Assembly: GCA_050084985.1 (NCBI GenBank)
Contig: JBITNC010000002.1
Span: 30,814,001 to 30,878,000 of the forward strand
DNA: 64,000 bases
Direction of reading: 5' to 3'
Source of the DNA: Nageia nagi
Lineage: Eukaryota; Pinophyta
A model generated the notes under the pieces. The model searched no databases and was not told where the DNA came from. It saw only the letters and a list, made by a program, of their open reading frames with translations. Of this stretch, positions 47,200 to 58,925 are shown piece by piece. The translations under genes were made by a program, and so were the position numbers. Numbering within the stretch: position 1 is the first letter of the stretch; every line of letters begins with the position of its first letter.

Positions 47200-48300
47200 A
47201 ACTTCACCAACCTAATAGACTTACTAAGCTCATTGAAATGAGCTTTAGGAAGGGCTTGATGAAAAAATCAACAAAGTTTTAGATTGATGGAAAATACTAT
47301 AGTTGTAGGATACCATCTAAAACCTTCTTCCTAATAAAATGGGCTTGGATTTCTATGTGCTTTATTCTCTAATGGAATATAAGGTTCTTTGCTAAAGTAA
47401 TGGTTGATTGATATTCTGAAGAAATCTGATATGGATGAGCCTCTTCATACCTAATTTTTTTAGAATATGCCTTAACCAAATGGCTTCTTGGGTCACAAAT
47501 GATATCGTACAATATTTTTCCTCTATGGTGGAGAGAGCAATAATAGGTTTCTTCTTGGAATACTAAGACATAACACCTAAACCAATGTTAAACACATATA
47601 TAGAGGTTGATTTCCTATCATCTCTATCTCCTTCATAGTTAGAATCTGAGAACTCTAAGAGAATAAGTGAAGAAAACTTAGAATACTTAAGATCAAGATC
47701 CTTTGTTACAACAACATACCTCAAGATTTGTTTAACAATATTAAGGTGCTATACATACAATTTTGCATAAATTGTACCATTAGATTTACTATGAAGGTAA
47801 TATTTGGCCTGGAGATAGTCAAATATAATAGACTACCAATTAATTACCTATATTTTGTAGCATCTACCAATTGAGAGTTAGAGCTAATAGATAAAGTGAT
47901 TCTAGGAGAGACTAGGATCATAACAAGTTTTCACTCCTCTATTCCAAACTTTTGCAAAATATTTAATATCTTGAATATGGGCATCTTTACCATGGGAGTA
48001 AATATTTCCTCATAATCAACTTTGTATCTTTGAGCAAAACGTTTGGCCACTAACCTTGCCTTGTACTTCTCAATCTCCCCAATTGAATTGTATTTAACCT
48101 TATAAATCCATTTATTATCAATCACATTCCATTCATTATGATAGGGAACCAAAAACCAAGTTTCTTTTTTCATAAGCATCTCATACTATACTCTCATGGC
48201 TTCCATCCAGTACTCATGCTTTGAATCTTCTTTAAATTATGAAGGCTCATTATTTTGTTATCAGTTTTGGAAAATAAGGATATATTTAAGGTCATACTTC
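47200..48300 (-). pseudogene. Copia RT-RNase H relic lacking the catalytic core
   Basis: The minus-strand ORF 47931-48179 reads WIYKVKYNSIGEIEKYKARL then VAKRFAQRYKVDYEEIFTPM, the RT N-terminus. It then jumps within a few codons from MPI to ILNILQKFGIEE, which is the late-RT FGMEDC segment. Downstream, LIGSLLYLTISRPNITF and RYVVTTKDLDL continue in order. RNase H is at about 47330-47560 (AHPYQISSEYQSTITLAKN). About 130 codons, including the YVDD block, are absent at about 47980. In Copia fragment A (5772-5783) the block is present, so this is a deletion and not divergence. Confidence 0.85.
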
Positions 48301-48361
48301 TTATTATCCTTTATGTCAAATAATTTTGCTCCTAAGGGGACTTATCTACAATAACATCCAA

Positions 48362-49341
48362 CTAGTTAGGTGCAATAGAAGAGTCATCATCATCATCCAA
48401 GTTCTCATAGGAAGCATTTTTCTTAGGTAGTTCATTGAACTTTAAATCCCTTGATATGAACATTGCTTTATAGGATGGAGAGTAAAGCTTGTAACCTCTA
48501 TGCTCACTGTCATAGCCCACAAAGATGCATTTTTCATATCTTTTATCCAATTTTTTTTTCTTTGAAGTAATAAAGGCATATGTATCACAACCAAAAACCC
48601 TAAAGTGAGTTATGTTAGGTTTATTTCCCATCCATGCCTCATACTGTATTTTTCCTTCAATTTCTTTTGTAGGAAACCTATTTAGGGTGTGGATCACAAT
48701 GTTTACAAATTCACCCCATAAGAAAATAGGGATATCATCCAACATGCATCTTTCTATTTCCATAATGATTTTGTTCTTTCGTTCAACAACATCATTTTGT
48801 TGAGGGTTGTAAGGATTACAAAATACCTTTTGATCCTGTATTTGGCGTAATAGTCATTAAAATTATTATTATTATACTTACCCCCATTATTTGATCTTAG
48901 TATCTTGATTTTAAAATAACTTTGATTTTCAATTAGGGCTTTAAAGTCTATGAATATATCAAAGATCTTATCCGTATGCTCAAGTCGATAACCAAATATC
49001 ATCCTACTAAAGTCATTAATAAAGGTCAAGGCATAAGATGCTCCCTTAAGGAAATTAGTCTGAAATGGATCCATCAAATCTGAATTCACAAGTTTAAGAG
49101 GTTGTGTTGCCTTATCTTCTTCAAATTTTTTCCTATTCATTTTACCTAGGATGCACTTTTCATAAAGACCAATTATGGGTGATATCTTAGGTAAACCTTT
49201 CACAAGTTCTTGGTTTTTTATATCTTGAATGCTCTTATGGTTAATGTGACCTAATGGATGATGCCAAAGATTTACCTTAGAGAAAATATTTGCTGGAACT
49301 TGATCCACTACGGAGAGATCATCTTTTATTGATCCTTTCAC
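48362..49341 (-). pseudogene. Copia GAG-pre-integrase and integrase relic
   Basis: Two overlapping open pieces (49341-48754 and 48763-48362). The first has LWHHPLGHINHKSIQDIKNQ (zinc-binding histidines), YEKCILGKMNRKKF in which the first Cys of CxxC is Tyr, LVNSDLMDPFQTN (first catalytic Asp kept), SYALTFINDFSRMIFGY, and ILRSNNGGKYNNNNF in which the second catalytic Asp is Asn. The second continues with EFVNIVIHTLNRFPTKE, YEAWMGNKPNITHFRVFGCD and the usual Copia C-terminal KCIFVGYDSEHRGYKLYSP. A frameshift joins them. Integrase would insert the cDNA; this one has lost key residues. Confidence 0.92.
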
Positions 49342-49439
49342 TAAGGTGGCAAGTCCCTTCTTAATGCACTAGAAGTGTGAGATAAACTCAAATGAGTAAC
49401 CTTTTCTTGTAACTTGAATTATGGAAAAAAGGTTCATAT

Positions 49440-50576
49440 TGAGTTTAGGCATATAAAGAATATTTTCAAGAACCTTCTCATGAATTAACATACTCCCAAT
49501 CCCTTGGACATTGAGGGTTGAATTATCACCTATCACAACTATATCTTTCTTGTACTTATGATAATTTTCAAACTTAGCCTTGTCATTTCACGTGTGATTA
49601 GTTCACCCAGAGTTAAAAATTCAATAATTTGAGAAAGTATATTGAGACTTGGTGTTGTAAGCACAAACAAGATCATTTTTATATTCTTCTTCCCTTTAAA
49701 GTTCTTCGCATTTTCATTTGCCTTATTCTTTTCATCCTTTTTCTTTTTATATCAGTAAAATTCTTTGTGATCATAGACACCATAAAAGTTATAATTACCA
49801 TAAAATTTGACATTTATATTTGGTTTGTTTGCCTTGCCTTTTCCACCTCTTTACTTGTAGTTTCCATTATCCTTCTTTTCAAACTTCTTGGTAGTAGTAG
49901 GAAATGATTTCTTTTGATGCTTGAACTTCTTCTTGAAAGGAGGTTTGATTACTCTATGAGCAACATTATTTTTATTTAAAGAAGAGACCAACACCTTTTT
50001 ATTAAGATTTTCCTTATGCTTTAAAAGGAGCCTTGAAAGGGTCTCGAGAGAAAAGACTTATTCTTCATCGTCAAGCCTAGTCTTAATAAGTGTCATAAAG
50101 TTAGAGAATTTTGAAGAAATACTTTGAAGGATGATAAAGACCATGAACTCATTATTGATCCAATTACATCCACAACTAAAATGTTGGGTCCTAAGGTCAA
50201 TGACCTTGTTCAAATAGATGTTAATATTTTTATCTTCCCCTTGACAAGATTGAAGCAAATTTTGGATAATGGTGAACCTTCTCAAAAATTTTCATCCAAG
50301 GTAAACTTTCTTGAGCCTATCCCAAGCATTATTTGCAAAGTTTGATGAAGAGATCATAAGAAACACTTTGTCTAACATTGCATAAAAAATCATCGAGGTT
50401 ACTAGCTCATTCTTGGAGTTGTAAATTTCAAGTTCTTTCTCACTTGTGGGAGCAACTTGGTTTTCAGTCACTGTTTACCTTAGTTTCCATGATTAGAGCT
50501 CTTCTTTCATCCTAGGTTCTCAAATATCATAGTTGGAACCCTCTAGGATGTTTTCAGGTGTAAATAAGTCTCCCAT
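49440..50576 (-). pseudogene. Copia gag and protease relic
   Basis: Gag starts with ATG at 50576 (MGDLFTPENILEGSNYDI). An open piece at 50285-50058 reads IQNLLQSCQGEDKNINIYLN and SISSKFSNFMTLIKTRLDDEE, the UBN2-type Gag region. The zinc knuckle near 49770-49830 reads FYGNYNFYGVYDHKEFY, with the cysteines of CX2CX4HX4C replaced. Protease remnants at 49440-49620 include FENYHKYKKDIVVIGDNSTL and NILYMPKLNMNLFSI. Multiple frameshifts are present. Gag would form the particle and package RNA. Confidence 0.8.
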
Positions 50577-51585
50577 TTGCTAACATTAACCTATGGAAGC
50601 ATGTTAAATGTTTTCAACTAAACTAATTAACCATATTGAATTTAATCAAACATACATGTTGAATTTAACAAAATACATTCCTAAATTAATTAATAAGAGA
50701 AAATATTTACAAACAAATTAAGTGATATATCCATCCCATATATCCAACATATTATCAAACCAAGTAACAAGTTGTAAAGGGGGTAAAGTTGAGGTTTGTT
50801 TTCTTTTCTAAAATTAGGCCTTTACCTTGATGCCCACAAGGTGGATTCCAAGTACTACCAATCTTCAACTAGTTCACCTTGGTCAATAATATACTCTTGT
50901 AAGGAGGAGCACTAGATATTTTCTAAGATTATGATGTATGTTGGATTAATCATATTATTATCTTGATTAGGTTATCAGAATAATCTCTAAATGGACAAGC
51001 GAACATGTGTTATAACTACACACATACCTATCCATCTATATGAAGTTATGTCCAAACCAACAAAGGACTTAGGGGTAATTAAGCACTATAAACTTTTCAC
51101 CACTTGGATCAATGAACTAAAAGCTCTAGTCTACCTTATCCTCATCTCATAACTCCCCAAACAAGTCATGTTTCAAAATAAAATGTGCAAATGTGTTCAT
51201 TTTATAGGAAGTTCTTTTTAATGTTTACAATTTTACAAAAACATAAAGTAAAGATGCATAAAGTAAAATGCTTAAATGAAATATCATCCAAACTTGAAAC
51301 CTATGATACATCATCCACAAAAATAAACCTAAGAGTCCAATGATTTTTATCACAATCCCTAGAGGATCTCTTTACATGGATTTGTTATTTTTAAGTAACA
51401 AAAAAGGAAAGTGAGGAATCCCCTTATTTTTACTTAAAAATTGCACTTAGCAAAATATTTCCTTATTTGCATTTTGTTTTAAAAACATTACTTAATACTA
51501 AGAAAACAACATAAAAATTGCCATAACCAAAATCATTTTAAGTGATCATTTATCCATCCACATATGTTCACAATAATAAGCATTA

Positions 51586-51748
51586 ATCATACATTCATTA
51601 GAAAAGAAATCATTTAATCTTAACATGCATTCATTAGAAAAAAGATCTTTTAATCCTAACATGAATTCATTAGGAAAGAAACATTTAATCCTAACATGCA
51701 TTCATTAGGAAAGAGATTATTTAATCCTAACATGCATTCATAGGGCTA
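51586..51748. repeat. Minisatellite 1: ~36-bp unit, about 4.5 copies
   Basis: Units contain TAATCCTAACATGCATTCAT then TAGGAAAGAGATTATTT, repeated head to tail with few differences. The last unit is truncated. Confidence 0.9.
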
Positions 51749-51879
51749 ACAAAAGTTTCTAAGTAAATGCATTTATAGGAAAATACATTCCTGCCCTTTT
51801 TCACTTAAAGGTAAATGCATTTCCAATAAAATCCCCATATTAACAAATGGTAAATTATCCCCATACTTTAACTTTAAGC

Positions 51880-52120
51880 AATTAAATATGAGCTCAAACC
51901 TTTAAAATTTGAGCCCACACCTTAGTAATAATAAAATTGAGCTCAAAAATTTAGCCTACACCTTTAAAAAATTAATTCCACACTTGAAAAATTTGAGCCC
52001 ATACCTCTTAAAAAAAAAACTTTAGCCCACACTTTAAAATTTAAGCCCATACTTGAAAATTTGAAACCACATCTTAAAATTTGAGCCCATAATATTTAAC
52101 CCATTACTTTTTAATAAATT
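51880..52120. repeat. Minisatellite 2: degenerate ~25-30-bp unit
   Basis: About eight units built on AAAATTTGAGCCCACACCTT, with variants TTTAGCCTACACC, TTTAAGCCCATAC and TTGAAACCACATC. Length and sequence vary between units. Confidence 0.8.
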
Positions 52121-52506
52121 TGCCTATACTTCTCTCTCTTTTTAAAATACTTTAACTCATATCTCAAAATATTAGCCCTTTTTTATCAATAAAAATTGAT
52201 TCATGTCATTTAAAAATATGAGAGGGCAAATCAACCAAATAATTGTGCCAAAAATTGCAAAAGGCTAAAAATTGTAGAGAGCAAAGATTGCATGTTTGGG
52301 AAAAAATTTCATTTTCAACTATTCTTTGATGGATTTCCATGTCTAATCTACTTCTATTTTGCCCATGGTGGCATGTATAGAGGAATGTTGGCAATAATTG
52401 CAAAGTTGTTGTGGAGAAAAAATAGGGACAAGGAGTTGTTTTTGTTTCAGGATTTTTATTTTTATTTTTTAAATTATAGGTATATATAATATATATATAT
52501 TGGCCC

Positions 52507-52737
52507 TTAGCTAGTGCCCAAGAAGGCTGCACAACCTAGCCTACACCTAAAGGGTTGCACAGCATGGCCTACACCCTAATGGCTATGCGATCATTGGCCA
52601 TTGCCCTTGGTTGTATGACCCTTCACCACCATCCTACAAGTTGCATGACCTGGCTTGTGCCTTGGGGCTTTGTGACTCAAATGGCTACCACCTTGAGGAT
52701 CGCATGGTTAGATGGCCCATGCCCTGGTTGGCATTAA
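52507..52737. repeat. Minisatellite 3: GC-richer ~29-bp unit, about 8 copies
   Basis: Degenerate units of the form TGCAYGRCCTAGCCTACACC followed by TWRKGGY. Examples start at TTGCACAGCATGGCCTACAC, TTGCATGACCTGGCTTGTGC and ATCGCATGGTTAGATGGCCC. The block is clearly less AT-rich than its surroundings. Confidence 0.75.
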
Positions 52738-53380
52738 AAAATATTAAAGATTGAATTTTTTTATTATATTATTTTATTTCATAATTTTTTATATTTTAAA
52801 ACAATATAATATATTTTTAATTATATTATTTTAAAACATAAATAAATCCTTTATTTAAAAAAAATAATATACAACTTCCATTTTTATTTAAAAAATAACA
52901 TAATATATTTTGAATTATATTATTTTTTATTTAAGAATAAATACACCATTCATGACAATATAATATTATTTAGAAATGAGGAAAAAATTAAAAAAATCTC
53001 CATTCCATAAACTATGCTCATCAATTTATTTTTGCAAGCAACAAGGTTATATGAATTGCAAAAATTAAAAAAAATTACAAATGCATTAAAATTTACAAAT
53101 TTGCTATAATATATTATTGCTTCACAACTAAAACTTGTACTTACTAACACAAAATTGTTAGTATAACCCAAAATAACAATAATATATTATCTACTTTAAA
53201 TAAATTTTGCTAAAAATGGACTAAGAAAATTAAAGAAAAATGTTAGTAATATAAGCATAATTTGAAAAAAAAATCAAGATGGTAGGAAGGAGGTTATACC
53301 TTCAAACCTCTTTACCTCACCAAGGGCAATGGAGCAAGTGGGGATGATCCTTCAAGTTGAATATGAGACCTCCAAGTAAA

Positions 53381-53393
53381 TATCTTGATACCA
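53381..53393 (-). other. Primer-binding site of the complete Copia element
   Basis: Minus-strand TGGTATCAAGATA starts two bases inside the 5' LTR. The first eight bases match the plant initiator-tRNA-Met 3' end used by most Copia elements. Confidence 0.85.
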
Positions 53394-53395
53394 GT

Positions 53396-53936
53396 TGATG
53401 GAAATTTGAGTAACACACTAATTTCTTAAATCCCAAGATTCCTTGAAAACAATCAACTTGAACATAGCATAAGCACAAACTAAATGCAAGTCATCTCACA
53501 AATTAACACAAGAAACAAAATGTAAAGTGGTTCCTCCCTCCTTGGAGTACATCCACTAATCTAGATCTTAATTTCTCAAAATACACTCTCTCTTACAACT
53601 CAATTCTTACTTCTCCTACAACCCAACCAAGAGCATGACTTTGCTCCAAAACTTCTTGTTGAAACCATGAGGGGAGGTCCTCTATTTATAGGTAAAATCC
53701 CTTGATTGGGTCACCCTATTGTCCAACGTACACACCAAGATCCAATGGACATATTTTTCCCTTTATCCCTATGGATAAACATGACCTTACAAGTGGGTGG
53801 TGTGTGGAAACAAGTCTCCTTTAATTCTTTATTCACTTAAATACTTTCTAAAGTAAAGTATTTAAGTAGATAATATTAAGGAGGTAATATTTCTTTTTAT
53901 ATATACCTAACACAATATGCATTATACATTTTAACA
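53396..53936 (-). repeat. 5' LTR of the complete Copia element
   Basis: 541 bp, TGATGGAAATTTGAG to TTTTAACA, with the target-site duplication CCTAG directly after it. The minus-strand TATA-like TATAAATAGAGGA around 53680-53692 is the likely promoter. Confidence 0.93.
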
Positions 53937-53941
53937 CCTAG

Positions 53942-54740
53942 CGGCCAAACCAAATTCACATGAATTATATGTAAAAAAATTATCTTTGAAAGCCTTATAG
54001 ACTAGATGATTCACTTCTATCACTAAATAATTCCAATAATCAAATCTAGATAATAATTTTTAATATAGTTAAATATACAAAACATGGTGCAATTCCACCC
54101 AATTTGTTTTTGGTATTTTTATTCATGGGAAGTACAAAATCTATACCAATGTATATAGGTATGTTTGGTATTTTTATCTATTGATAGTGCAAAACTTGCA
54201 TTAATGTAAATCCAAACTCTACAACCTTTGCCATCGTTCTTCCAATATATGCCACCATTGGAGCTTTGTATACATTGATGTAGATTTTGTTTAAAGGTAT
54301 CTAGGGCATTCTCATAAAACTTATTTTGTGCACATCATGTGATCATTACAGTCTATGAAACTACATTTTGATGAGGAATAACTTTTTTTATAAGAAATTG
54401 ATTTATGTTGTATCTTGTGAAAAACATGTTGCTCCTTTAATAGAGTAATATTCATGTTAAATCCTTATCACAAATATATAATCATTACTTGAAATATCTT
54501 AATTATTTTTCATTTATAAATCTCATGAATTTTTCTATAATTAGTAACTTATTTATGTTATGTTCCTATCAAGCAAACCAAATTTACATTAGTTATATAA
54601 AAAAATATCTTTGAAAGCCTTGTAGACCAAAATTTTCACTTCTATTAGTAAAGAATTCCAATAATCAAATCTAGACAATAATTTTTAATAGTTAAATATA
54701 AAAAAATGTCTAATTCCATCCTTTTTTTTGGTATTTTTAT
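53942..54740. repeat. Tandem duplicate of host sequence holding the empty Copia site
   Basis: 54350-54570 aligns with 45690-45884, left of the Copia element. 54571-54730 aligns with 53942-54130, right of it (shared GCCTT.TAGAC, TTCCAATAATCAAATCTAGA, TTTTTAATA). The uninterrupted copy crosses the insertion point at 54565 (TTATGTTATGTTCCTATC). Between them, 54190-54385 is a PPR-type relic on the minus strand. Confidence 0.75.
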
Positions 54741-55429
54741 CTATGGGCAGTGCAAAATCTACATCAACATATATAGAAATTACTACATAAAATTTGGGCC
54801 CAAATGGTCGATGCAAACACTAACACAAGGTAATATAATGATTCAAAATAAAATGACTGCATAAAATGATAAAATTATAAGTCTTTCTCTCAAATTGATA
54901 ATTAAATATTTGAAACCAAGAAAATCACTCCATACTGCAATCCTCTTTCAGTAACCTTCATATATTTTAATGCCCTCATATTTTATTTGTTCATGTATGC
55001 AATCAAAAATCCTTTTTCCTATTACATTAGGGATTTCTCATGATCTTTTTCATGCATGTACTAAGAGAAACAATTAGACATGGGTTGAGAACCTTGGTTG
55101 AAGAAGTGTAAAAGCCTTTCTTTATCTCAAAATAAATCACTTTTTGAATCTATCCTTAGAATAAAAAATCCTTTAGGACTTCAATTTTTTCAAAGACTTA
55201 GAAATTAATTCTATGCTCCAAACCAAAGGCTCACAATCTTGGTCTAATCATTTCTTACTAACATGTATAAAAATGATACTGAAATTTTTAGATTTGTCGA
55301 AGCCATGGAAAAAAATACATTAGGTTACAAATGCAAAAGTAGGAAGGAGGTGAACAAGCAAAAGATGAATCATATGCAATACATGAAGTATGTAACAAAA
55401 TATGTTCCTTCAATAACTTAGATAGATCC
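54741..55429. other. AT-rich spacer
   Basis: No ORF or repeat recognised. Confidence 0.4.
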
Positions 55430-55700
55430 ATAAATTTCTCCATATTACATCATGCATCTTATCAAACAATTCATGGGCCTCATGTCTTCTTACACATTAT
55501 ATATAATTATTTTTTGCATGCAAGAATATATATAAAGGTTATGTTATTATGGTTGGATACCAAGTGCTTCATTAGACATATCTCCTAATAATTTTAGTCC
55601 ATTAAACTCTATTTGCATCAAGCATATTGTCAAACAATTCTTGGTCCTCATGTGTTCTTCCACATCTTGCATACTTATTTTCTAGATCACTTTGGGTGAA
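55430..55700 (-). repeat. PPR-derived tandem units (duplicate of 28382-29055)
   Basis: Two diverged units with (plus strand) ATCATGCATCTTATCAAACA, AAAGGTTATGTTATTATGGTTGG and CAAGTGCTTCATTAGA, in the same order as the 187-bp array at 28382. Only two units remain here and one is shortened. Confidence 0.7.
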
Positions 55701-55769
55701 GAGGTAACTTCTAACCTCCTCAAAGGTACATCTCTATTTGATTTATAATATTTCACTTGAAGATATGTT

Positions 55770-56340
55770 ATATTGTTTATTGATGATCTATCTTATCAAT
55801 GCATATATGGAAGAACACCTTCATTTATTTTTATTTGTGGTCTAGCTCATGATTGTGGCCTTCAAATTGTAATAGTAGGTATTTTTACAATGCTTGTTGG
55901 TCATACAAATTTAGTACATAATGAACATATTAAGGTTTGATCTCATTTACTTATTATAGGTTGACCAATAATTTAAATAGTATGGTGTTGATGGAGATTG
56001 ACTCATAAGGTGCGCAAGAGGTTATTCTTTTATTACATTATTGGTATTTGTAGTGAACTTTGGGGGGGGGGGGGGGGGGGGGTATTTTAGGATCGGTACA
56101 ATTTCCATAAGCATAGAGGAGACTTCCTCATGATCTTAACTTACAAATTATTTTAAAATTTCCAAAGGATAAACCATCCAAAAGGTACTCTAGAGAGAAG
56201 TATTTAAAGGAAAGGGAGGACATACCAAAGGTCCTTAAAAAATATTCTAATGTTAATTGATATAGATTGGTAAATGAATCGATGAGCCTAGTGAAAGTGA
56301 AAAGGTATGTTGATTTGTCAAAGGCATCGAAGCCAAAGAT
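55770..56340 (+). pseudogene. Unassigned duplicated coding-like segment (copy 2)
   Basis: The paralogue of 29160-29700. The plus frame reads FICGLAHDCGLQIVIVG, GHTNLVHNEHIKV, then, after a 21-G run (56062-56082), KPSKRYSREKYLKERED and YRLVNESMSLVKVKRYVDLS. Stops interrupt it. Conservation of the same frame in both copies is the only evidence of former coding; the family is unknown. Confidence 0.45.
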
Positions 56341-56499
56341 TAAGTTAGAAATGAACAAATATGAAAATTAAGAAAATACATAAAAATAAAAAATGTTATA
56401 TAAGAGGAAACTAGCCATACGGATGCAAGATAGGTGACATCTTGTAGAAGATGAAGGACATGATGTAGCCTTCTAGGTTCTAGAATGCTTTTTTTTCTC

Positions 56500-56922
56500 T
56501 TAACTAACCCCTTGAATATTTTGATAGTGTTGAAGTTGTAACCCCTTGGATGTTTTCATAATAGGAGGAAAGACAAGAAGGAGGTGAAGATGAAAGAGGT
56601 AAAGGACATGATTCATTAACCATGTAGGTACTATAATGCTTTAAAGTTTTTTTTTCTTAACTAACCCCTTGAATATTTTCATAGTTTTAAAGTTATATTA
56701 ACTAATCCTTTAATGTTTTCATAAAAGGATGTAAGATAAGAAGGAGTTCAAGATGTAAGAGTTGAAGAAGCAAGAGGTGAAGGAGAGGATACAACTATGC
56801 ATATATTACAATGCTTTAAATTATTTTTTACTTAACTAACCCCTTGAATATTTTCATAGTTTTGAAATTGTATTAACTAACCCCTTTAATATTTTCATAA
56901 TAGGAGCCAATATGTGAAGGAG
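56500..56922 (+). other. Three tandem copies of exon-like module A
   Basis: Module A starts after TTTTCATAATAG or TTTTCATAAAAG at about 56563, 56731 and 56904, spaced about 170 bases. Each is Gly/Glu/Arg-rich in one frame (GEDERGKGHD-like) and is followed by a GTAGGTAC-type or decayed donor and TACAATGCTTTAAA. The third copy is cut by the solo LTR and resumes at 58926. Confidence 0.5.
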
Positions 56923-58920
56923 TGATGAGGAAAATATATGCCTCATTTTAATACATATTATGCCATCATTTAAGTGTTAAAAGGATATTATAGTAATAGT
57001 TATATACATTTAAATATAGGAAACTTATCTAAAATAGGGATAAAATGATATATTTTGTTGATTACTAATATGTTGTGTTTTTGCATGATTTGGTACCAAT
57101 GTATCATGTAGTTACAATTTGGCAATCTATATTCCTTAGCGCAATGCTCTCATAAGAAATGTATTGAAAAAGTACTTCAAGGAAGCGCTAAAGAGAATTT
57201 AGAATAATGTTGAAGAAGACTTCAGGGAACTAATCACTTCAAAGTAAGAGAAAGGAACTTCAAAGTACTAACTACATCAGAGTAGGAGCACTAAAAGGAG
57301 CCCTAAAGTAACTTCAAACTAAACATAGAATTGAAGTAATATGCATTGAAATAGTAGTGCGTTGAACTAACACACATTGAAGAAACCAGAGAGCACCAAA
57401 AGTGAAAAAATGAAGGATCAAATGCACCCATATTTTCATGAAACTTCATGGCTAATTTATGCTCAATAATGGGTAGTCATAAAACTTTACCTAAAGAAGA
57501 AATACAAATTAAAAAAAAAGTTATAAGGTCTGCAAGATAATTTTAGAACCTAGAAATTCTGGATAGAAAAGAATAAGTTATGATTTTCAAAGGAAAAAAT
57601 GGAAGATCAAATATGCCTAAAACAAGTCATGCCATATATGGATAGAAAGATATTTCCAAGAACTTTGCAATGGCTTATCATGTTTTGTAAATAGAGCAAT
57701 ATAATAAAATTAGTTGAGCTTCAAATAAGGTCATTTAGTATTTTAGAAAATTGAGTTGTACATGGAAAAACATGTACAATTGAACTCAATAAAGTATTCA
57801 CATGACATTAGCATTTAAATTAGTCACCAAAGTTAGCGAAAAATATTTTAAAAGGAGAAAAAGGGAAAATAATAAAGTTCTTGTATCTTACATCATTAAT
57901 GGACTTAGTATATTTTATAAGATATAATTTCTATTTGCACATCAAATTTGAATATTACAACTAGCAAAGAAAATGAGTTTGGTAAAGAGAATAAGTAGCT
58001 CAATTCGTGGGAATTCTATTCCAAGAAGATAGACAGCAACATCCTTCATGCATGTCATCCAAAATTTATGCAACTAATTATATACTGCCAACCTTTGGAT
58101 TGTTACACAATTGGCCAAGAAGTATCTTCAATAATGTTTATTGGGTCATAATTATCAGATTTAGATTATTTTCATGCTACATCTTTATAACATTACTACA
58201 TATAGAGAGCTTTATAACAACCATATTTTTCATTGTTTAATTTTAGCAGATTATTGTAGATGCAGTTTATTATTAGTTGGGTTTGTTTTGATAAGTGATT
58301 TAGAATAGGAATAAAGAGTTGTCCAATTATTTTGGAAATAGTGAGTAGTATTCACATTTATTGTTATTATAAAAACCCTTCTCTTGGGAAGAGTTGGGTT
58401 TTTGTTGAGTTGTAAGCTAACTTAGATTGTAATAGTTTCTATCTTGTGAGAAATAGTGAATAAAATAAAGTGCAAAGTTTTCCTATGCTTTTGAGTTTCA
58501 TTTAGAGAGTCCATCGGAAGGAGCTTGGCCAACTCCAATGGTGGATCATCTATTTTATTTTTTGCTTATTTAATTTTAGCAATGTGAGTTTATTTTCCAG
58601 TATTTTCAATTCTACAAATAAGTGTTATTCCATTCTAGGATATTTCCCTTTCCAGCATTTTACTTTCCAAGTTGTGCACATGTGCTTATAAGGATAGAGC
58701 AGTGATTTCTACTACATATAGCTTTAGGAACTGGCCTGAATTTGATATTTTAAATGAGAAACTGGAGTATTGATTTCCAAAACTAGTGAGAGGGAATAAA
58801 AGTATTAAGAGTACTAGCTCTTAGAGCTAATTGGTCCCTTCATAATAATAGGTGTGAGGTTCACTAGGAAAGGGATTAGTGATAGACCCAAAGGGAATTT
58901 GGGGGTCTATTTACTCATCA
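56923..58920 (+). mobile_element. Solo LTR (2.0 kb) with perfect target-site duplication
   Basis: Starts TGATGAGGAAAA and ends TTTACTCATCA, flanked by AGGAG on both sides (56918-56922, 58921-58925). Removing it and one AGGAG restores exon-like module A exactly as in the neighbouring copies. A TATAAAAA box at 58368 and an AATAAAATAAAG signal near 58460 indicate plus orientation, with transcription starting near 58400. No coding domain, primer-binding site pair or second LTR is present, so it is a solo LTR of an unidentified family. Confidence 0.8.
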
Positions 58921-58925
58921 AGGAG

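Larger units (their letters stand above)
50577..53380. other. 2.8-kb untranslated leader of the Copia element
   Basis: An unusually long stretch between primer-binding site and gag start. It holds three minisatellites (51586-51748, 51880-52120, 52507-52737), TA runs near 52485-52500, and very AT-rich sequence at 52740-53270. A 108-codon minus-strand ORF (52206-52532) has no recognised domain. Confidence 0.6.
45885..53936 (-). mobile_element. Structurally complete, inactive Copia element
   Basis: An 8.05-kb Ty1/Copia element with LTRs at 45885-46390 and 53396-53936, both TG...CA, flanked by a perfect 5-bp duplication CCTAG (45880-45884 and 53937-53941). Minus-strand order: 5' LTR, primer-binding site (53381-53393), a 2.8-kb leader with three minisatellites, gag (ATG at 50576), protease, integrase, reverse transcriptase, RNase H, polypurine tract (46391-46402), 3' LTR. 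It cannot be active: the frame is broken many times, the RT catalytic core is deleted, the zinc knuckle is destroyed and an integrase Asp is Asn. The duplicate host locus at 54565 shows the uninterrupted site. Confidence 0.93.

Noticed and set aside
51586-51748. Evenly spaced direct repeats resembling a CRISPR array
   Set aside because: Units abut without unique spacers and the locus is inside a plant Copia element, so it is a minisatellite.
52206-52532. 108-codon minus-strand ORF in the Copia leader
   Set aside because: It spans TA-rich and minisatellite sequence, has low-complexity composition and no domain.
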